A stretch of DNA of 64,000 nt from Agarophyton chilense (taxonomy: Eukaryota > Rhodophyta > Florideophyceae > Gracilariales > Gracilariaceae), in NCBI GenBank assembly GCA_030374765.1, contig JARGXX010000099.1, forward strand, positions 930,001 to 994,000, read 5' to 3'. The first letter of the stretch is position 1, and each line of letters starts with the position of its first letter. The notes below the pieces were generated by a model. The model saw only the letters and a program-made list of their open reading frames with translations. It had not been told where the DNA came from and made no database searches. Position numbers and translations under genes: made by a program. Shown here piece by piece: positions 8,551 through 19,435 of the stretch.

Positions 8551-9183
8551 CGTCGTACAATCACCTCTGGGGTATGCTACTGTCTTGTATCGGGAGCGTA
8601 GTGACGCTCAACCGTAGGGAACGTGTTGACGCTCAACCTTATAAGGTAGACGTAGTAAACCTAGATGGTATCAGGGAACCGTGAAAACTCGCAGAGGCAA
8701 ACGGCGGAGCAACTAGCCTATAACGTGTAGTTAAAAGATGGTAGTCGTTGACGCGCGGGAAAGCCTGTGTGGTAGTTGAGAAACAATGAACCAAAACGTA
8801 TAGTCGTGACCCAAATGATGCCTGTTTTTATCAGATTAGGATGGGTGAGCTGCAGTTCTCTATATACAGTGGACTGCACTCTCCAGATCACTCGGGAGGT
8901 GCCAGCAAGGCACGGTCTCTGATCTAGTGTCAGAGACCTGGCCAGCACTGGCTACAGTGCCCTGTGGGCACTCCACTACTGTACTAAAATAGATATAATT
9001 ACAATAACAAGGACTAATAATTACTCAACCAGAAGGTACATGTCAACACTACACGTGGCTGACAACACCTAGATTGTAGTTCGCCCGGAGCTGCATGGAC
9101 GATGATTCCTCTTATCCATGACCTACCAGGTCAGAGTAGTATATTGACAACCTCAAAGGTCAGACATCTGCCACTATACGACA
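8551..9183 (-). repeat. Element A, 3' LTR
   Basis: 633 bp, matching 17067-17699. Near its left edge are two tandem 25-bp units, each containing a hairpin-like GAGCGT...ACGCTC inverted repeat. Ends TACGACA. Confidence 0.92.
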
Positions 9184-9729
9184 GACCCCCTTTCTACCCA
9201 TGAGACACGCCCCGTATCTCCTTCCATCAAACCATAAAGGTATAGCGAGCGACAGCGGCGTGGGCATCGGAGTGGTATCTGCAGGCGGTTGCTCACGGTG
9301 CGCGACGCGCGATCCCTTGAGGATTAGAACTCAGTGCCAGTGTCGGTTGAGGAGTGCGAACGACGACGGCGGCGCACAAATTGAGCGACAACCATTCAGG
9401 TAGGGACTGTCATGAGAACTATGCAGTGTCAATAGCGCGCTCGCGGACACCTTTTCGGTACTGGGCCCCGGCGTGCTTGCGATTCTGCTTCCGCATAGCC
9501 CACCGTTCAACCAAGTTGGAATCGCTCCTTTCTCGGTTGCTCAAACTTCCCTTCTTCTTTGGTCCCTGTGCGCGCCGTCCCGACTGGTCCCTTTCCGTCC
9601 GAGCCGTTATATCAAGGTCGTAAGTCGCCAACCCCTACAGGGGTGACTCCTGCTCAACCGAGCTCATCGCGGGTTGCTGGTCCGGTTCCACCTCTGTCGG
9701 CGGGTATTGGTCGTCCTCTGCCTCGACCT
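9184..9729. other. Element A, region between 3' LTR and the antisense frame
   Basis: No recognisable domain. The plus-strand frame of the antisense ORF is already open from 9499 but lacks an ATG until 9730, so 9499-9729 may be its untranslated leader or may be read from a spliced upstream start. Confidence 0.4.
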
Positions 9730-10227
9730 ATGATGGATTCTCCGGCCGTGGTCGGTTTTCTGGCTCGCATTCGCCATTCTTGCGTCACTAACTTTCAGAG
9801 GGCTTGGCCTACCTCCGTGGTTGCTGCATTAATGCTCCTTGAAGGTTTGCTGCCGCGCCATGCGCAATATATGAAGGCGCTGAACCAACTTGGTGAGTTC
9901 CGGAATCAGTTCCAGTTGGACATGTACCAACTGGCCACCCGTCCGGTTGCCAATCTGGAAAGCGTCTCTGCTGCTGCGCCATCTGATCCTTTGACGGATC
10001 CCCTTCTAGGTGCTAACTTGAACCCTGCGGTTTTGCAACCTACTCCGGCGGTTCCTTTCGTTCATCCTCTTTTGGTTTCGACTCCTCTCCCCAGTGGCGG
10101 GGCTATCGCTCCTTCGCTATCTCCTAGGTCGACGGCTCCTAGCATTTCTGCAAGTTTTCCTCCGTGGGTGGTCAATATCACGGGTCCTCCTTATTCTATT
10201 GCTCCTAAACCGACAGGTCCTTCTTAA
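9730..10227 (+). CDS. Antisense ORF in element A, unknown protein
   Basis: A 165-residue frame on the strand opposite to gag and pol, between pol and the 3' LTR. It begins MMDSPAVVGFL. The first 80 residues look helical (LARIRHSCV, ALMLLEGLLPRH, YMKALNQLGEFRNQF). The rest is Pro/Ser/Leu-rich with no Lys or Arg for long stretches. No known domain is recognised. The frame is open from 9499 without an ATG, so a longer product is possible. Antisense extra ORFs at this position are known from some plant gypsy elements; whether this one is expressed is unknown. Element B has an unrelated-looking one in the same place. Confidence 0.5.
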   Translation: MMDSPAVVGFLARIRHSCVTNFQRAWPTSVVAALMLLEGLLPRHAQYMKALNQLGEFRNQFQLDMYQLATRPVANLESVSAAAPSDPLTDPLLGANLNPAVLQPTPAVPFVHPLLVSTPLPSGGAIAPSLSPRSTAPSISASFPPWVVNITGPPYSIAPKPTGPS

Positions 10228-10849
10228 AGTAAATTGTTGTCTTTTCTTGTCTCCTCTACTGTTACATTCGGTTGTTCTTTCGTGTCCTCCCTTGTAGGTA
10301 ATCTGACACACAAATGCGTCCGCCTTCTGCGGAAAACGATGTCTTTTCTCCCCCTTCCTTAGGCCTGAGTACCACGAAGGTCTAAGGTTAGCTGTCTGCA
10401 GGCATAGGCTCCTTGCGACAGCGCCGATACCTGATACGGAAGTGTGGGGGTATTGCGGCTGGGGGTTCGAAGCTGTCCCCTTCTGGGCCCCAGCCGAACC
10501 ACCTGACGGTGTACTTAAGAACATTGTAGGTTTGCGTGTGGCCCACAAGACGGGAAATTCTTCTGAGGTTTGGTCCTGATCTTTCGGGGGAACGCCACCT
10601 CGAGGGTTCATATGTTCCGAGTTGGGAGCTTCGTTTGTGGGAGCAGGGTCTGGAGCTCCCGCTGTTACCGTGTGAGGATCCATTTCCGTCCCTGTTAGAG
10701 GGTTGTAATCCGGATCATCCCTATTTAGTTCATCATTCACCTCAATTGGGGTGGGGTCCTCCGAGGGTCGAGTGCGCCGAGCTAGCGCTCTGGGCTCTCG
10801 GACTGAGGTGCCCGCCTCCATGCGATGTTGAACAATTTCAGGTGCTACC

Positions 10850-13800
10850 GTAATACGGTCAATTGATATCATATTCGGTGTTCCATCTTGGTCAACCGTA
10901 ACGGTGTGGTCTGATGCGTTCAATACCTTATAAGGTCCCACTGATTTGGGTAGAAGCTTCGAATTGATATCTCTGTCAATAGTTTCATCGTCTGCTTCAT
11001 CACCCGGTCGTGGTCTTTTACCTGAAGGTGGGTTCTCTATGTAGACATATTGTCCTGAAGATACAGAGACCACTTTGGCTACCCTACGGTCGTAGTCGGC
11101 CTTGTACCACTTCTGGGCTGGAGTGAGGCGACTCTCTGTATGTTTGAGAGCCCTCCTCAACCTCACAAGGGTATTTCTCTTGACCTGGGCAGGGGTCAGT
11201 GCGCCAGCTGCAGTGCTGGTGGTATGATCCCCCTGCACTACAATACCTGGGGGGTGTCGCGAAAGAACCAAATCAAATGGAGTGGTCTGCGTTGACCGGT
11301 GTACCCGAAAGTTATAGGAGTAGGTGAGCGGTTGCACCAGCTCATGCCACCCAGTTAGGTGCTCTTCCGTATAGTGTCGTAGCCTTGATACCAATGTGTG
11401 GTCGAAGCGCTCGACCTGTCCGTTCGTCTGCGGGTGGTAGGCAGTAGTGAAATAGTGCTTGATACCGAAGAGGTTACAGACTGCTTCAAAGAACTTCGAT
11501 GGCAAGTTTGAATCATTATCGGTAAGTAGGTACAGTGGTGCACCATACGGGTAGACCCAATTGTTGAGGAACGCGATCGCCAGCGTGGTTGACTTCGTCT
11601 CCTTTAATGGTATCGCTCTCGTGAGCTTTGAGTGCCTGTCGGTGATCACAAGAATGTGCTGATACCCATTCTTGGTTTTGGGAAGTGGTCCTAGAAGGTC
11701 TTTCACAACAATCTTCAGTGAATCCGCTGCTGGAAACAGCTTGAGGTACTTTCGATGCTTTCGAATACCACCGCGGGTACGAACACAAGATTTGCATTGA
11801 CCTACAAAGGTATAGACATCATGGGCCATATGAGGCCAATAGAACTGTTGCCTCAAGGTTTAATACATCCTGTTGACACCGGGGTGTCCCGATAGTCGCG
11901 GGTAGTGTGCGAGATACAAGACTCTCGGGCGCAGTGCCTTCGGAACCACTTTTTGAAGGCTACCATCCAATGTTGACCTTCTCACAATGTACCACTTGTG
12001 GTCCACATCTAACGGTGAACCATTGAAACCAATTTGGTCAGCCAGGGTTCTGCAGTACGCATCCTGGGCCTGTTCTCGTAGATATTCCTCTCGGGTTACG
12101 GGCATGACGTTCGTTTCCTCTAGGGTCAGTATTTGCGTTGCCATGTCGTTGTTCCGCAAAGCACCTTCTTCAGGTAAGTCCCAACATCCTTCTAGGTGTT
12201 CGCCGGTACCACTTTGGTTTGATGACACCAGAAAGCTAGGGATATCATCGTCCACTGGTTCTGTCTCTAACCCTGAGGTGTTTAAACGTGACATAGCGTC
12301 AGCTGTGTTGTGCTTGACACCTGGACGGTACTGTACGTTGTATTCAAACTCCGACAGTCTCAAGCTCCAACGGGCAAGTCTACCAGACGCATCTGCAAGC
12401 CCGAGGATCCACCTTAAGGCGTCGTGGTCCGTGCGCAACATAAAGCGCTCACCATACAGGTATGGACGGAGCATCAACATGCTCCACACTACTGCTAGAC
12501 ATTCCTTCTCGGTTACCGTGTAGATCTGCTCGGCCTCATTCATAGCGCTGCTTTAGTACCCTATAGGTAATTTGTCTCCGTTGTGCTGCTCCTGAATTAG
12601 AAAACAACCAATTTGGGCATGGGATGCATCTGTATCCAGCGTGTACGGTAGACCTGTTTTCGGTAACGCTAAGATTGGCGGCGACAACAGCGCTCGTTTA
12701 AATTCCTCAAAGGTGTCCATTTCTTCGTTTGATAGATTCTCAAACCGTTCAGGTTCACCTTTCTGGAGCTTCTTGTTGAGGGGAGCCGCTATTTTCGCGA
12801 ATCCCTTCACGAAGCGATGATAGACGTTACATAAACCTATAAAGGATCGTACGTCTGTCTGGGATCGTGGCAACTTGACCTCCTGTACGTCTTTAATGTT
12901 GCTTAGCGCAACCTCTAGGGTACCAGGGCCTATGATGTGGCCCAGGTATTCAACCGTTCTGGTAAAGAAGACGCATTTTCGTAGCTTCAGAGTTACCCCC
13001 GCCTCAGCTAGGAGGGTTAGTACGGTGCGTACGTGTGCAAAATGCTCTTCTACCGATCTCGAAAAGATGATTACATCATCGATGTATACCAAGGCGGTTG
13101 TCCATTTAACCTTCGAAAGGATGATGTCCAGCGTCCTTCGAAAGGTGGCTGGAGCATTGCGCAACCCGAAAGGCATCCGCGTGAAGCGAAACAAACCTGC
13201 ATGGCACGTGAAGGTCGTTTTGTCTCGATCTTCTTCACCTACGGGTACCTGCCAATAACCACAAGTGGCATCTAACGTGGTAAATATCTGCGCATCTCCC
13301 AAGGAGTCGATGCAATCATCTATTCTAGGTATCGGGTACGAATCCCTGATGGTTACGCTATAGAGCTTCCTGTAGTCCTCACAAAACCTCATGCGGTTAT
13401 CCCCTTTCTTCTGAACCAGAACCACGGGACTAGCCCAATCTGAGTTGGCTGGTTCAATTACACCTTCTTGGAGCATTTGCTCCACTTCTTTGAGTTCTAT
13501 CTCTCTCGCCTTCGGACCTGCACGGTATGGTTGCTGGTTAATCGGCTTCGAGTCAGGGAGGAGCTCGATGCGATAATGTGTGGCCTTAATTTGGCCCAGA
13601 TGGCCTGACCACATGGTTTCAAACTCCTCTAGAAGGTCGAGAATACGGCCTCGCAGTTCGCCGTCATCTTCACCGATCTGTATTGTATCTTTCCATTGCC
13701 TCTCAGGGTCAGGTTCCCTTTCTTTGTGTACCGATGCCATATCGCTTAGCTTTGCTTCCAAGTTGGTATTTATCGATACCTTTGTGGTTGTGGACGCATT

Positions 13801-14580
13801 TGCGCACCCCCTTCCTTATCAAAGGTGACCTCGCCGAGATCAGTGTGAGCTACGGTGAAGACCCCTTGTGGTGCCGGTAGTGCGATGCCAACATTAGTAT
13901 TTTTCGGCAACATCACGTCATGACTGCTGAAGTTGCTGAGACACACCTTAAAGGGTTGATTTGGGATGTTGTCGACAATCCCGGTAGCCATCAAGGTGAG
14001 GTGTCGATGTGCTAACCACGGATGGTTTTGTAGTATGACCAGCCCGGGGGTCGTACATGACACCGCTACCAATATTTTGTGCATTGGCGGGATAACAACC
14101 TGTTTGGTAATGCGCACTTTGTGGGAGACCGTTTCTGTGGATATCGTCTTCTTCGGTTTGGCCAACCATTCTCGTTTGGTTTCCGTATTACCTAAAATGG
14201 CAATTCGTCCCCCGTGACGTAGGTCAACGGTACGGGAACAAGGAAGGATTGCTTTGACATGTCTGTCAATGAAGCCCGTACCTAGTAGGCAGTCTGTTGG
14301 TAAACGGTCGACAACAAAGAATTGCAGTCCTACCTTGAGGTGTCAAAGCTGCACCACAGTGGTGAGCATACCTCGAAGGTTTAATGGGCGCTCATTTGCA
14401 TCCACCAGCGGGTTGTTGTCGGGAGGTCGGCTCAAGTTCCGAAGTACCGCCTCATGTATGACGCGGGAGATCAGGACGTTTGGGCCGGCCCCTGTATCCA
14501 ACACGCAGGTGACCGGAACCACAAGGCGATCGGAGAAACACATTGAACCACGTAATTTATAGTTGTTGTACTTCATATGA
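10850..14580 (-). pseudogene. Element A pol region (protease, RT, RNase H, integrase)
   Basis: Domains from right to left on the minus strand: retropepsin-like protease with DTGAGPN (about 14350-14580); reverse transcriptase with VYIDDV and FGLRNAPATF (about 12700-13560); RNase H with TDASHAQIG and the TDHDALRW block (about 12300-12650); integrase with zinc-binding remains (YWPH, C..C), the DRHSK/TDND acidic blocks and TTAYHPQTNGQVER (about 10950-11950). Closest relatives by motif are Ty3/gypsy elements. The region is fossil: recognisable throughout but broken in about half a dozen places together with gag. Confidence 0.9.
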
Positions 14581-14619
14581 CAAACCGGTACTGGTTGTTA
14601 CGTGTTCTCTTCCACCTTC

Positions 14620-16920
14620 AAGGTTCTGGGTATCGATTGGCCTTCCAATTGTAGGTTGGGTTCGGCCATAACGCTAACCATTCGGTGTTTTCCTCCTGTA
14701 CGGGAGGGGTTGAGTCCAAGTTTGGTGTTTCCTCGATGGTATTGACCTGTACCGGTGTACGGGGTTGGAACCTATTTGGTGGTTGCGTTGAAGACCCATA
14801 GAGGCGTTGTTGATTCTGCATGCGAGCCTGAATCAACTGGTCTCTCATCCCTGGAGGTAAGTTAGCACAATTGTTTGCCAAATGGTCTGTCGCGAGACAG
14901 AACCAGAAAACGAGGCCCCCAGTTTGGGGGTCTCGCGTTACCGTTGAGGGGGGCTTCGAAACCTGGTTGGTAGGAGCAGTGGCGTAGGATGTGGGTGGCG
15001 ACTTATAGGAGCTCGCTCCCTGCATCCTCTCCAAACTCATCGCACTTGGCGGCGATTGTACCGAGTTTGGTGTACGCGTTCACGACCAATTTCCTACCGT
15101 CGACGGTTTCGAGAACTGCCCCTGTGTCGCTGCCAAGTGGATAGCGGTTCCTGTAGGTACTTCGATGTGCGAGCTACCCTCTGAGGTTGTTTTGTCTTCA
15201 ATTTCCAAGACTGACCTTTTCGATTTATCCTTCGAGGCTGGAGGCAAGGCTGGTCTCTTCCCCAGCCGAAGTGTATCTCCAAGGCTCTGGGAGTATCGAG
15301 CCAGCCCATTGTAGTCTACCTTTCGGTTAGTGACCAGGTAGTTGCGTACCTGGGAATGGATCGCTTTGTCGATATTGTCGGCAAATAGCGACTTTAGCCT
15401 AGAGGTATTGAATACATTACAACAACGGGTTGCTAGATTCCACAGCGCGAGCGAAAACTCCGATTCGGTTTGCCCAGACCTTTGATGGTAGGCGAGTACT
15501 TCCGAATAAGCCTCTTGGAAAACCTCATCTGTGGCGTATGTTTCCAAAAGGAAATTGACCACCTCTGGGTATGACTCCAACATCTCTGAGCCATCCTCAT
15601 CTATCGCTAAGGTATTGCCGCGGAGCCTACCTTGCAGCAAGCAGTATGCTTGTCCTGCCGTGGAGCCTACCCTGCAGCAATTAGTATGCTTGTTCTTTCA
15701 GGTAAAACTGAAATAGCCACATAGCAGCGCCCTCGGAAAAACTGTTTTGGTCACATGCAAGCTTGAACTTCTGTAGAAACTCAATTACCGCAATAGGATC
15801 CGTACCAGTGAAGTTTGTGTCACCCATTTGGAAGCTGAGCTTCTTGTGGTGCTTAGTAATCTTCTGAGCGACCTCTTAGGAGTATTCAGAAGACTTGTTG
15901 ATCAAACGATAAGTCCTGTAATCAACCGCTTTGGTGAACATATCGTTCAACGGTTGGTGCACCTCCAGGTCAATTTCGGTGTCCGACCCAGAGTCGGGCG
16001 ACTCACTGTATCGCATTTTACCCTTTCGGGTCTTTTTCAACTACTTCTTCGCCGACCTGTTCGTTTTCTTCTTCTTCTTACCTTTACGGTCATCATCCGA
16101 CGATGAACTCGTATCGGAACTGGAGTCTGACGAGTCGGGGTCTGAATCATCCTCTCGATTCTTTCCCCTCTTCGTCCTCCGCTTCTTCCCTTTTCGGTTT
16201 CTTCGTCGCTCATCCAACGAGTCAGACGAATCGTCCTTGGGACCACCTCCATGGGTATCCTTTTGAACGAAACCTGTAATTGGTGGCAGGTAAATGTCTT
16301 GAGGACCTACCTTCCCCGGGATCTCTTGACTCTGCCTTGGACCTTGTAGGTACTCACTATCAGTAGATAAGTGTTTGGAATGGGTGGAATGACCTATTTG
16401 GAACCCTTGTGGTATGCGCTTTGCGATGTTCACCTGTGTAGGTTGGGATTCTGCGAATCCCTCGGAAACCCAAAGGTCCTGCACAGCGTGGTAAACAAGC
16501 TTCCTAGCATATGTAAAGAGATACTGTTTCAACATTTCAGGTATCCTTTCCGACAGCTCTTGAGCTGCTCGGTCAACCACAATACGGGTAAATGCATCGA
16601 CGTCCATTGAAGGCGGAACCATCCGGGTATCCGACTTCTCCTTTATGGTTAATGCATTTTCGACCGCGAGGGTGACGAGCGCTTTCGCTCGCTCTTCGAG
16701 CTGAGGCCATAGCTCCTTCGCTGCAACCTCAATTGGTAATCCCCTTTGAGGTTCCGTTGCCTTATGCGGCGGACTATATACCTTTACGGTTTTGTCCCGA
16801 GGGTGCTGGAGCAGCTCCTGGGGGTTTTCCAGAATCGGTTGAGCCAATGGGGTTCCTTTAAAACCTTTATGGCTTGGCGGGGCGCTTTTACCACGCGTAT
16901 TCCTTTTAGGTCGTTCCATT
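14620..16920 (-). pseudogene. Element A gag region
   Basis: The N-terminal part (about 16040-16920) is basic and ends in an Asp/Ser-rich run followed by poly-Lys. A capsid-like segment with YATDEVFQEAY and a CNVF block lies around 15080-15640. A zinc-knuckle-like remnant (FWFCLATDHLANNC) lies near 14890-14935. The same Arg/Lys plus Ser/Asp texture occurs in gag of element B, so A and B belong to one lineage. Fossil, not in one piece. Confidence 0.75.
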
Positions 16921-17050
16921 TGTGACCAGTAGTGGTATCATGAATTGCTTTGTGGGATTTCCTGAAACAAAATAGGTGTACGAGCGTCCAATCCTTCTCA
17001 GAATCTCGTGTGAACCGTGAAGGTACGACGAAACCTAGAACAACTTTCTC

Positions 17051-17066
17051 AGTTGGGAGACCAAAA
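17051..17066 (-). other. Element A primer-binding site
   Basis: Adjacent to the 5' LTR the minus strand reads TTTTGGTCTCCCAACT. Element B has TTGGTCTCCCGACT at the same place (34617-34630). A TGG start is expected for the complement of a tRNA CCA end. The primer tRNA is not identified. Confidence 0.6.
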
Positions 17067-17699
17067 TGTCGTACAATCACCTCTGGGGTATGCTACTGTC
17101 TTGTCTCGGGAGCGTAGTGACGCTCAACCGTAGGGAGCGTGTTGACGCTCAACCTTAGAAGGTAGACGTAGTAAACCTCGATGGTAACAGGGCACCGTGA
17201 AAACCCGCAGGGGCAAACGGCGGGGCAACTAGCCTATACCGTGTAGGTGAACGATGGTAGGCGTCGACGCGCGGGAAAACCTGTGTGGTAGTTGAGAAAC
17301 AATGAACCAAAAGGTATAGTCGTGACCCAATTGATGCCTGTCTTCATCAGATTAGGATGGGGGAGGTGCAGTTCCCTATATGCAGTGGACTGCACTCTCC
17401 AGATCACCCGGGAGGTGCCAGCAAGGCACGGTCTCTGATCTAGTGACAGAGACCTGGCCAACACTGGCTACAGTGCCAGGTGGCCACTCAACTACTGTAC
17501 TAAAATACGCATAATTACAATTACTATCACTAACAATTACTCAACCAGAAGGTACATGTCAACACTACACGTGGCTGACAACACCTAGATGGTAGTTCGC
17601 CCGGAGCTGCATGGACGATGATTCCTCTTATCCATGACCTACCAGGTCAGAGTAGTATATTGACAATTTCAAAGGTCAGACATCTGCCACTATACGACA
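17067..17699 (-). repeat. Element A, 5' LTR
   Basis: 633 bp, starts TGTCGTA and ends TACGACA. About 43 differences from the 3' LTR. Followed by the TACAT target duplication. Confidence 0.92.
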
Positions 17700-17704
17700 T
17701 ACAT

Positions 17705-17808
17705 CACTTTATTCCAGCAAGTAGAAATTCTAAACAACGAATCAATAAAAAATCAATATAGAATTCAAACAAATAGTTCCTTCCATACAATTATATCAAC
17801 TCATAACA
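17705..17808 (-). repeat. Element C, 3' LTR, remaining part
   Basis: Continues the LTR split by element A. It aligns with 25076-25179 over about 100 bases, including AAATTCTAAACAAC and CAATATAGAATTC, and ends ATAACA. Confidence 0.65.
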
Positions 17809-17809
17809 A

Positions 17810-18220
17810 CTACTCTCCCTTTAAAATCCCTAATCGTCCTCGATTTAACGTAACAATTTTTTTATACTCTAAACGGACGTAGGGCTTTATCATGATTGTC
17901 ATGATGGTTGGTAGAATAGTGAAAGTGAAAAAAACGACAAGACGACTTCGATCGGGAGTAAAAGCAAACAGTTCTAATCGACCACAAGTTTCAATTCGGT
18001 CAATGAACATTTCCACTTCTTTCGCGTATGTACTATCTTGTTGAAGATGTTCATACATTCCAACGGTAAAGTGATAATAATAGATAAGGAATTCAATCGA
18101 TACATATGTAGTAAAACTAATATAAACGAGGTTACCAAGGCGAATCAGTAGATTTAAATCCTCATGTGTTGTAACGAAGGGTCCATTTAACTTATAAAAT
18201 CCAAGGCACATGTGAGTCAA
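17810..18220 (-). CDS. Membrane-protein-like ORF between pol and 3' LTR of element C
   Basis: A 136-residue AT-rich frame on the same strand as C's pol, directly against its 3' LTR. Two hydrophobic segments are visible: about residues 25-50 (LGNLVYISFTTYVSIEF) and 95-113 (VVFFTFTILPTIMTIMI), with a charged stretch between. Position and strand are those of an envelope-type or extra ORF, but nothing identifies it as an envelope. The C-terminal hydrophobic block faintly recalls the last helix of gustatory-receptor-like proteins; this is too weak to use. It could be a 3' exon of a captured host gene. Function unknown. Confidence 0.35.
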   Translation of the reverse strand: MTHMCLGFYKLNGPFVTTHEDLNLLIRLGNLVYISFTTYVSIEFLIYYYHFTVGMYEHLQQDSTYAKEVEMFIDRIETCGRLELFAFTPDRSRLVVFFTFTILPTIMTIMIKPYVRLEYKKIVTLNRGRLGILKGE

Positions 18221-18997
18221 ATTCCAAAACGGGCGTAGTCCGGGATGATTACTGAGTTTGCTTCCATGATGTATATTTTTCGAAAAACTTCGGTTCAGCT
18301 GATGTGATCAACGTCTGGCTATCCTCTTATTGATTCTCAGTCTCATGTGTGTTCTTAAAGTGCACGAGGTACTGAAGACGACTGCTTCGAATACGATGAT
18401 CGAGGATCATTTCGATGCGGTTGTCTGGTACGTTGATGGTTTTCTCCACGTTGGATGAATTCCTCTCATTCACTTTTTGTCTTTCTGTATCGTTTGGTTG
18501 TACAAACGGTTTCAAAAGTGATACATGAAATGTATGATGAATCCTCTTTAACTTTTTCGGTAATTCCAGTTCATAAGATCGTCCTGCGGCTAAAACCATA
18601 CACACGGTATACGGTCCAATGTACTTTGGAGACAACTTCTTCGTTCGTCCCTTTTTCAGATTAAGGTTCTTTGTTGAAAGTAAAACCTTATCTCCTACTT
18701 CAAATTTCTGTTCCTTGCGCTTAGCATTGATGTCATCCATCATTCTCAAATTTGTAGCTTCTGTTGATGCTTTAGCTGTTTAAGTAGCATACTTGATGTT
18801 TTCAAGGAATATTTCCGTTGCTTCATTCATAATTTCGGTGTCATCGTGATGAAGGAAGTCCAAAATACTAACAGGATGATGACCATATTCAAGGAAAAAT
18901 GGAGTTTCCTTAGTAGCATCACTTACATGATTGTTTTACGCAAATTCGAGACCAGGGAGGTATATATCCCAGTCCGTTTGTGTATAGGTAATGTAAC

Positions 18998-19435
18998 GCA
19001 ATGAAGGGTTAAGTCAGCGTACGGGTCTCGACCGATGGTAGCGTGGTAGGGCGGGTCCTAAGGTTCGAATCCTCGACGGCGGCACTCCCAGAGTACTTGG
19101 TGCAATGGGCGGGCGTTTACTGCGTAGTCCTACAGGTTGGAGCTACGGAAACGACGATGGCTTGAAGACCAAAGGGTGGAACTAATATACCGAAGGGGGT
19201 TATTTAGTATCCTAACGGTGCCTATTGTACTCTAAGGGAGAAGCGTCACTCGAGCCAAGTAAATAGGACTGGCGAGGCGCTGATATCTCCCTGGCACTGT
19301 AGTGTTAATCTATGACTCTAATTAAACTAATAATCTACATGAGTCTACTTGAGGTCGACCCGTACACGTGTCACCTGCAAGATCCTTCAGAGCCCGGCGG
19401 CTTACCGGGCTCAACCGGTATTATCGCTCCTTCAC
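18998..19435 (+). mobile_element. tRNA-derived SINE, full-length copy
   Basis: A 438-bp insert in element C's integrase region, flanked by AGGTAATGTAAC (18986-18997) and AGGTAATGAAAC (19436-19447), a 12-bp target duplication with one difference. The head contains a Pol III A-box-like TGGTAGCGTGG (19036-19046) and a perfect B-box GGTTCGAATCC (19062-19072), spaced as in a tRNA. The body, from about 19200 to the end, recurs in inverted orientation at 53306-53572. The 3' end is not poly-A; it reads TTATCGCTCCTTCAC. SINEs are transcribed by Pol III and copied by a partner LINE; none is seen here. Not annotated as a tRNA because acceptor and anticodon arms do not fold. Confidence 0.85.
19036..19072 (+). 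promoter_or_regulatory. Internal Pol III promoter (A- and B-box) of the SINE
   Basis: TGGTAGCGTGG at 19036-19046 fits the A-box loosely; GGTTCGAATCC at 19062-19072 fits the B-box exactly. Confidence 0.75.

Larger units (their letters stand above)
8551..17699 (-). mobile_element. Element A: Ty3/gypsy retrotransposon fossil nested in element C
   Basis: Two 633-bp LTRs (8551-9183 and 17067-17699) bounded by TGTCGTA...TACGACA inverted ends, with a perfect 5-bp target duplication TACAT (8546-8550 and 17700-17704). The uninterrupted equivalent of the target site is visible in the other LTR of element C near 25060-25080, where TTCTACATCACTTT is unbroken. On the minus strand come primer-binding site, gag, protease, reverse transcriptase, RNase H and integrase. 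A plus-strand frame sits near the 3' LTR. The LTRs differ at about 43 of 633 sites by eye count (near 7%), so it is of middle age. The coding part is broken in about half a dozen places. Confidence 0.92.

Noticed and set aside
10117-10840. C-terminal extension of element A pol into the antisense ORF
   Set aside because: After the integrase tail the minus-strand frame becomes compositionally odd, and the plus-strand reading looks more coding.
17810-18220. Gustatory-receptor-like reading of the membrane ORF
   Set aside because: Similarity is limited to one hydrophobic segment and could be chance.
19005-19090. A tRNA gene suggested by perfect B-box
   Set aside because: Acceptor and anticodon arms do not pair, and the sequence is the head of a 438-bp repeat with target duplications.
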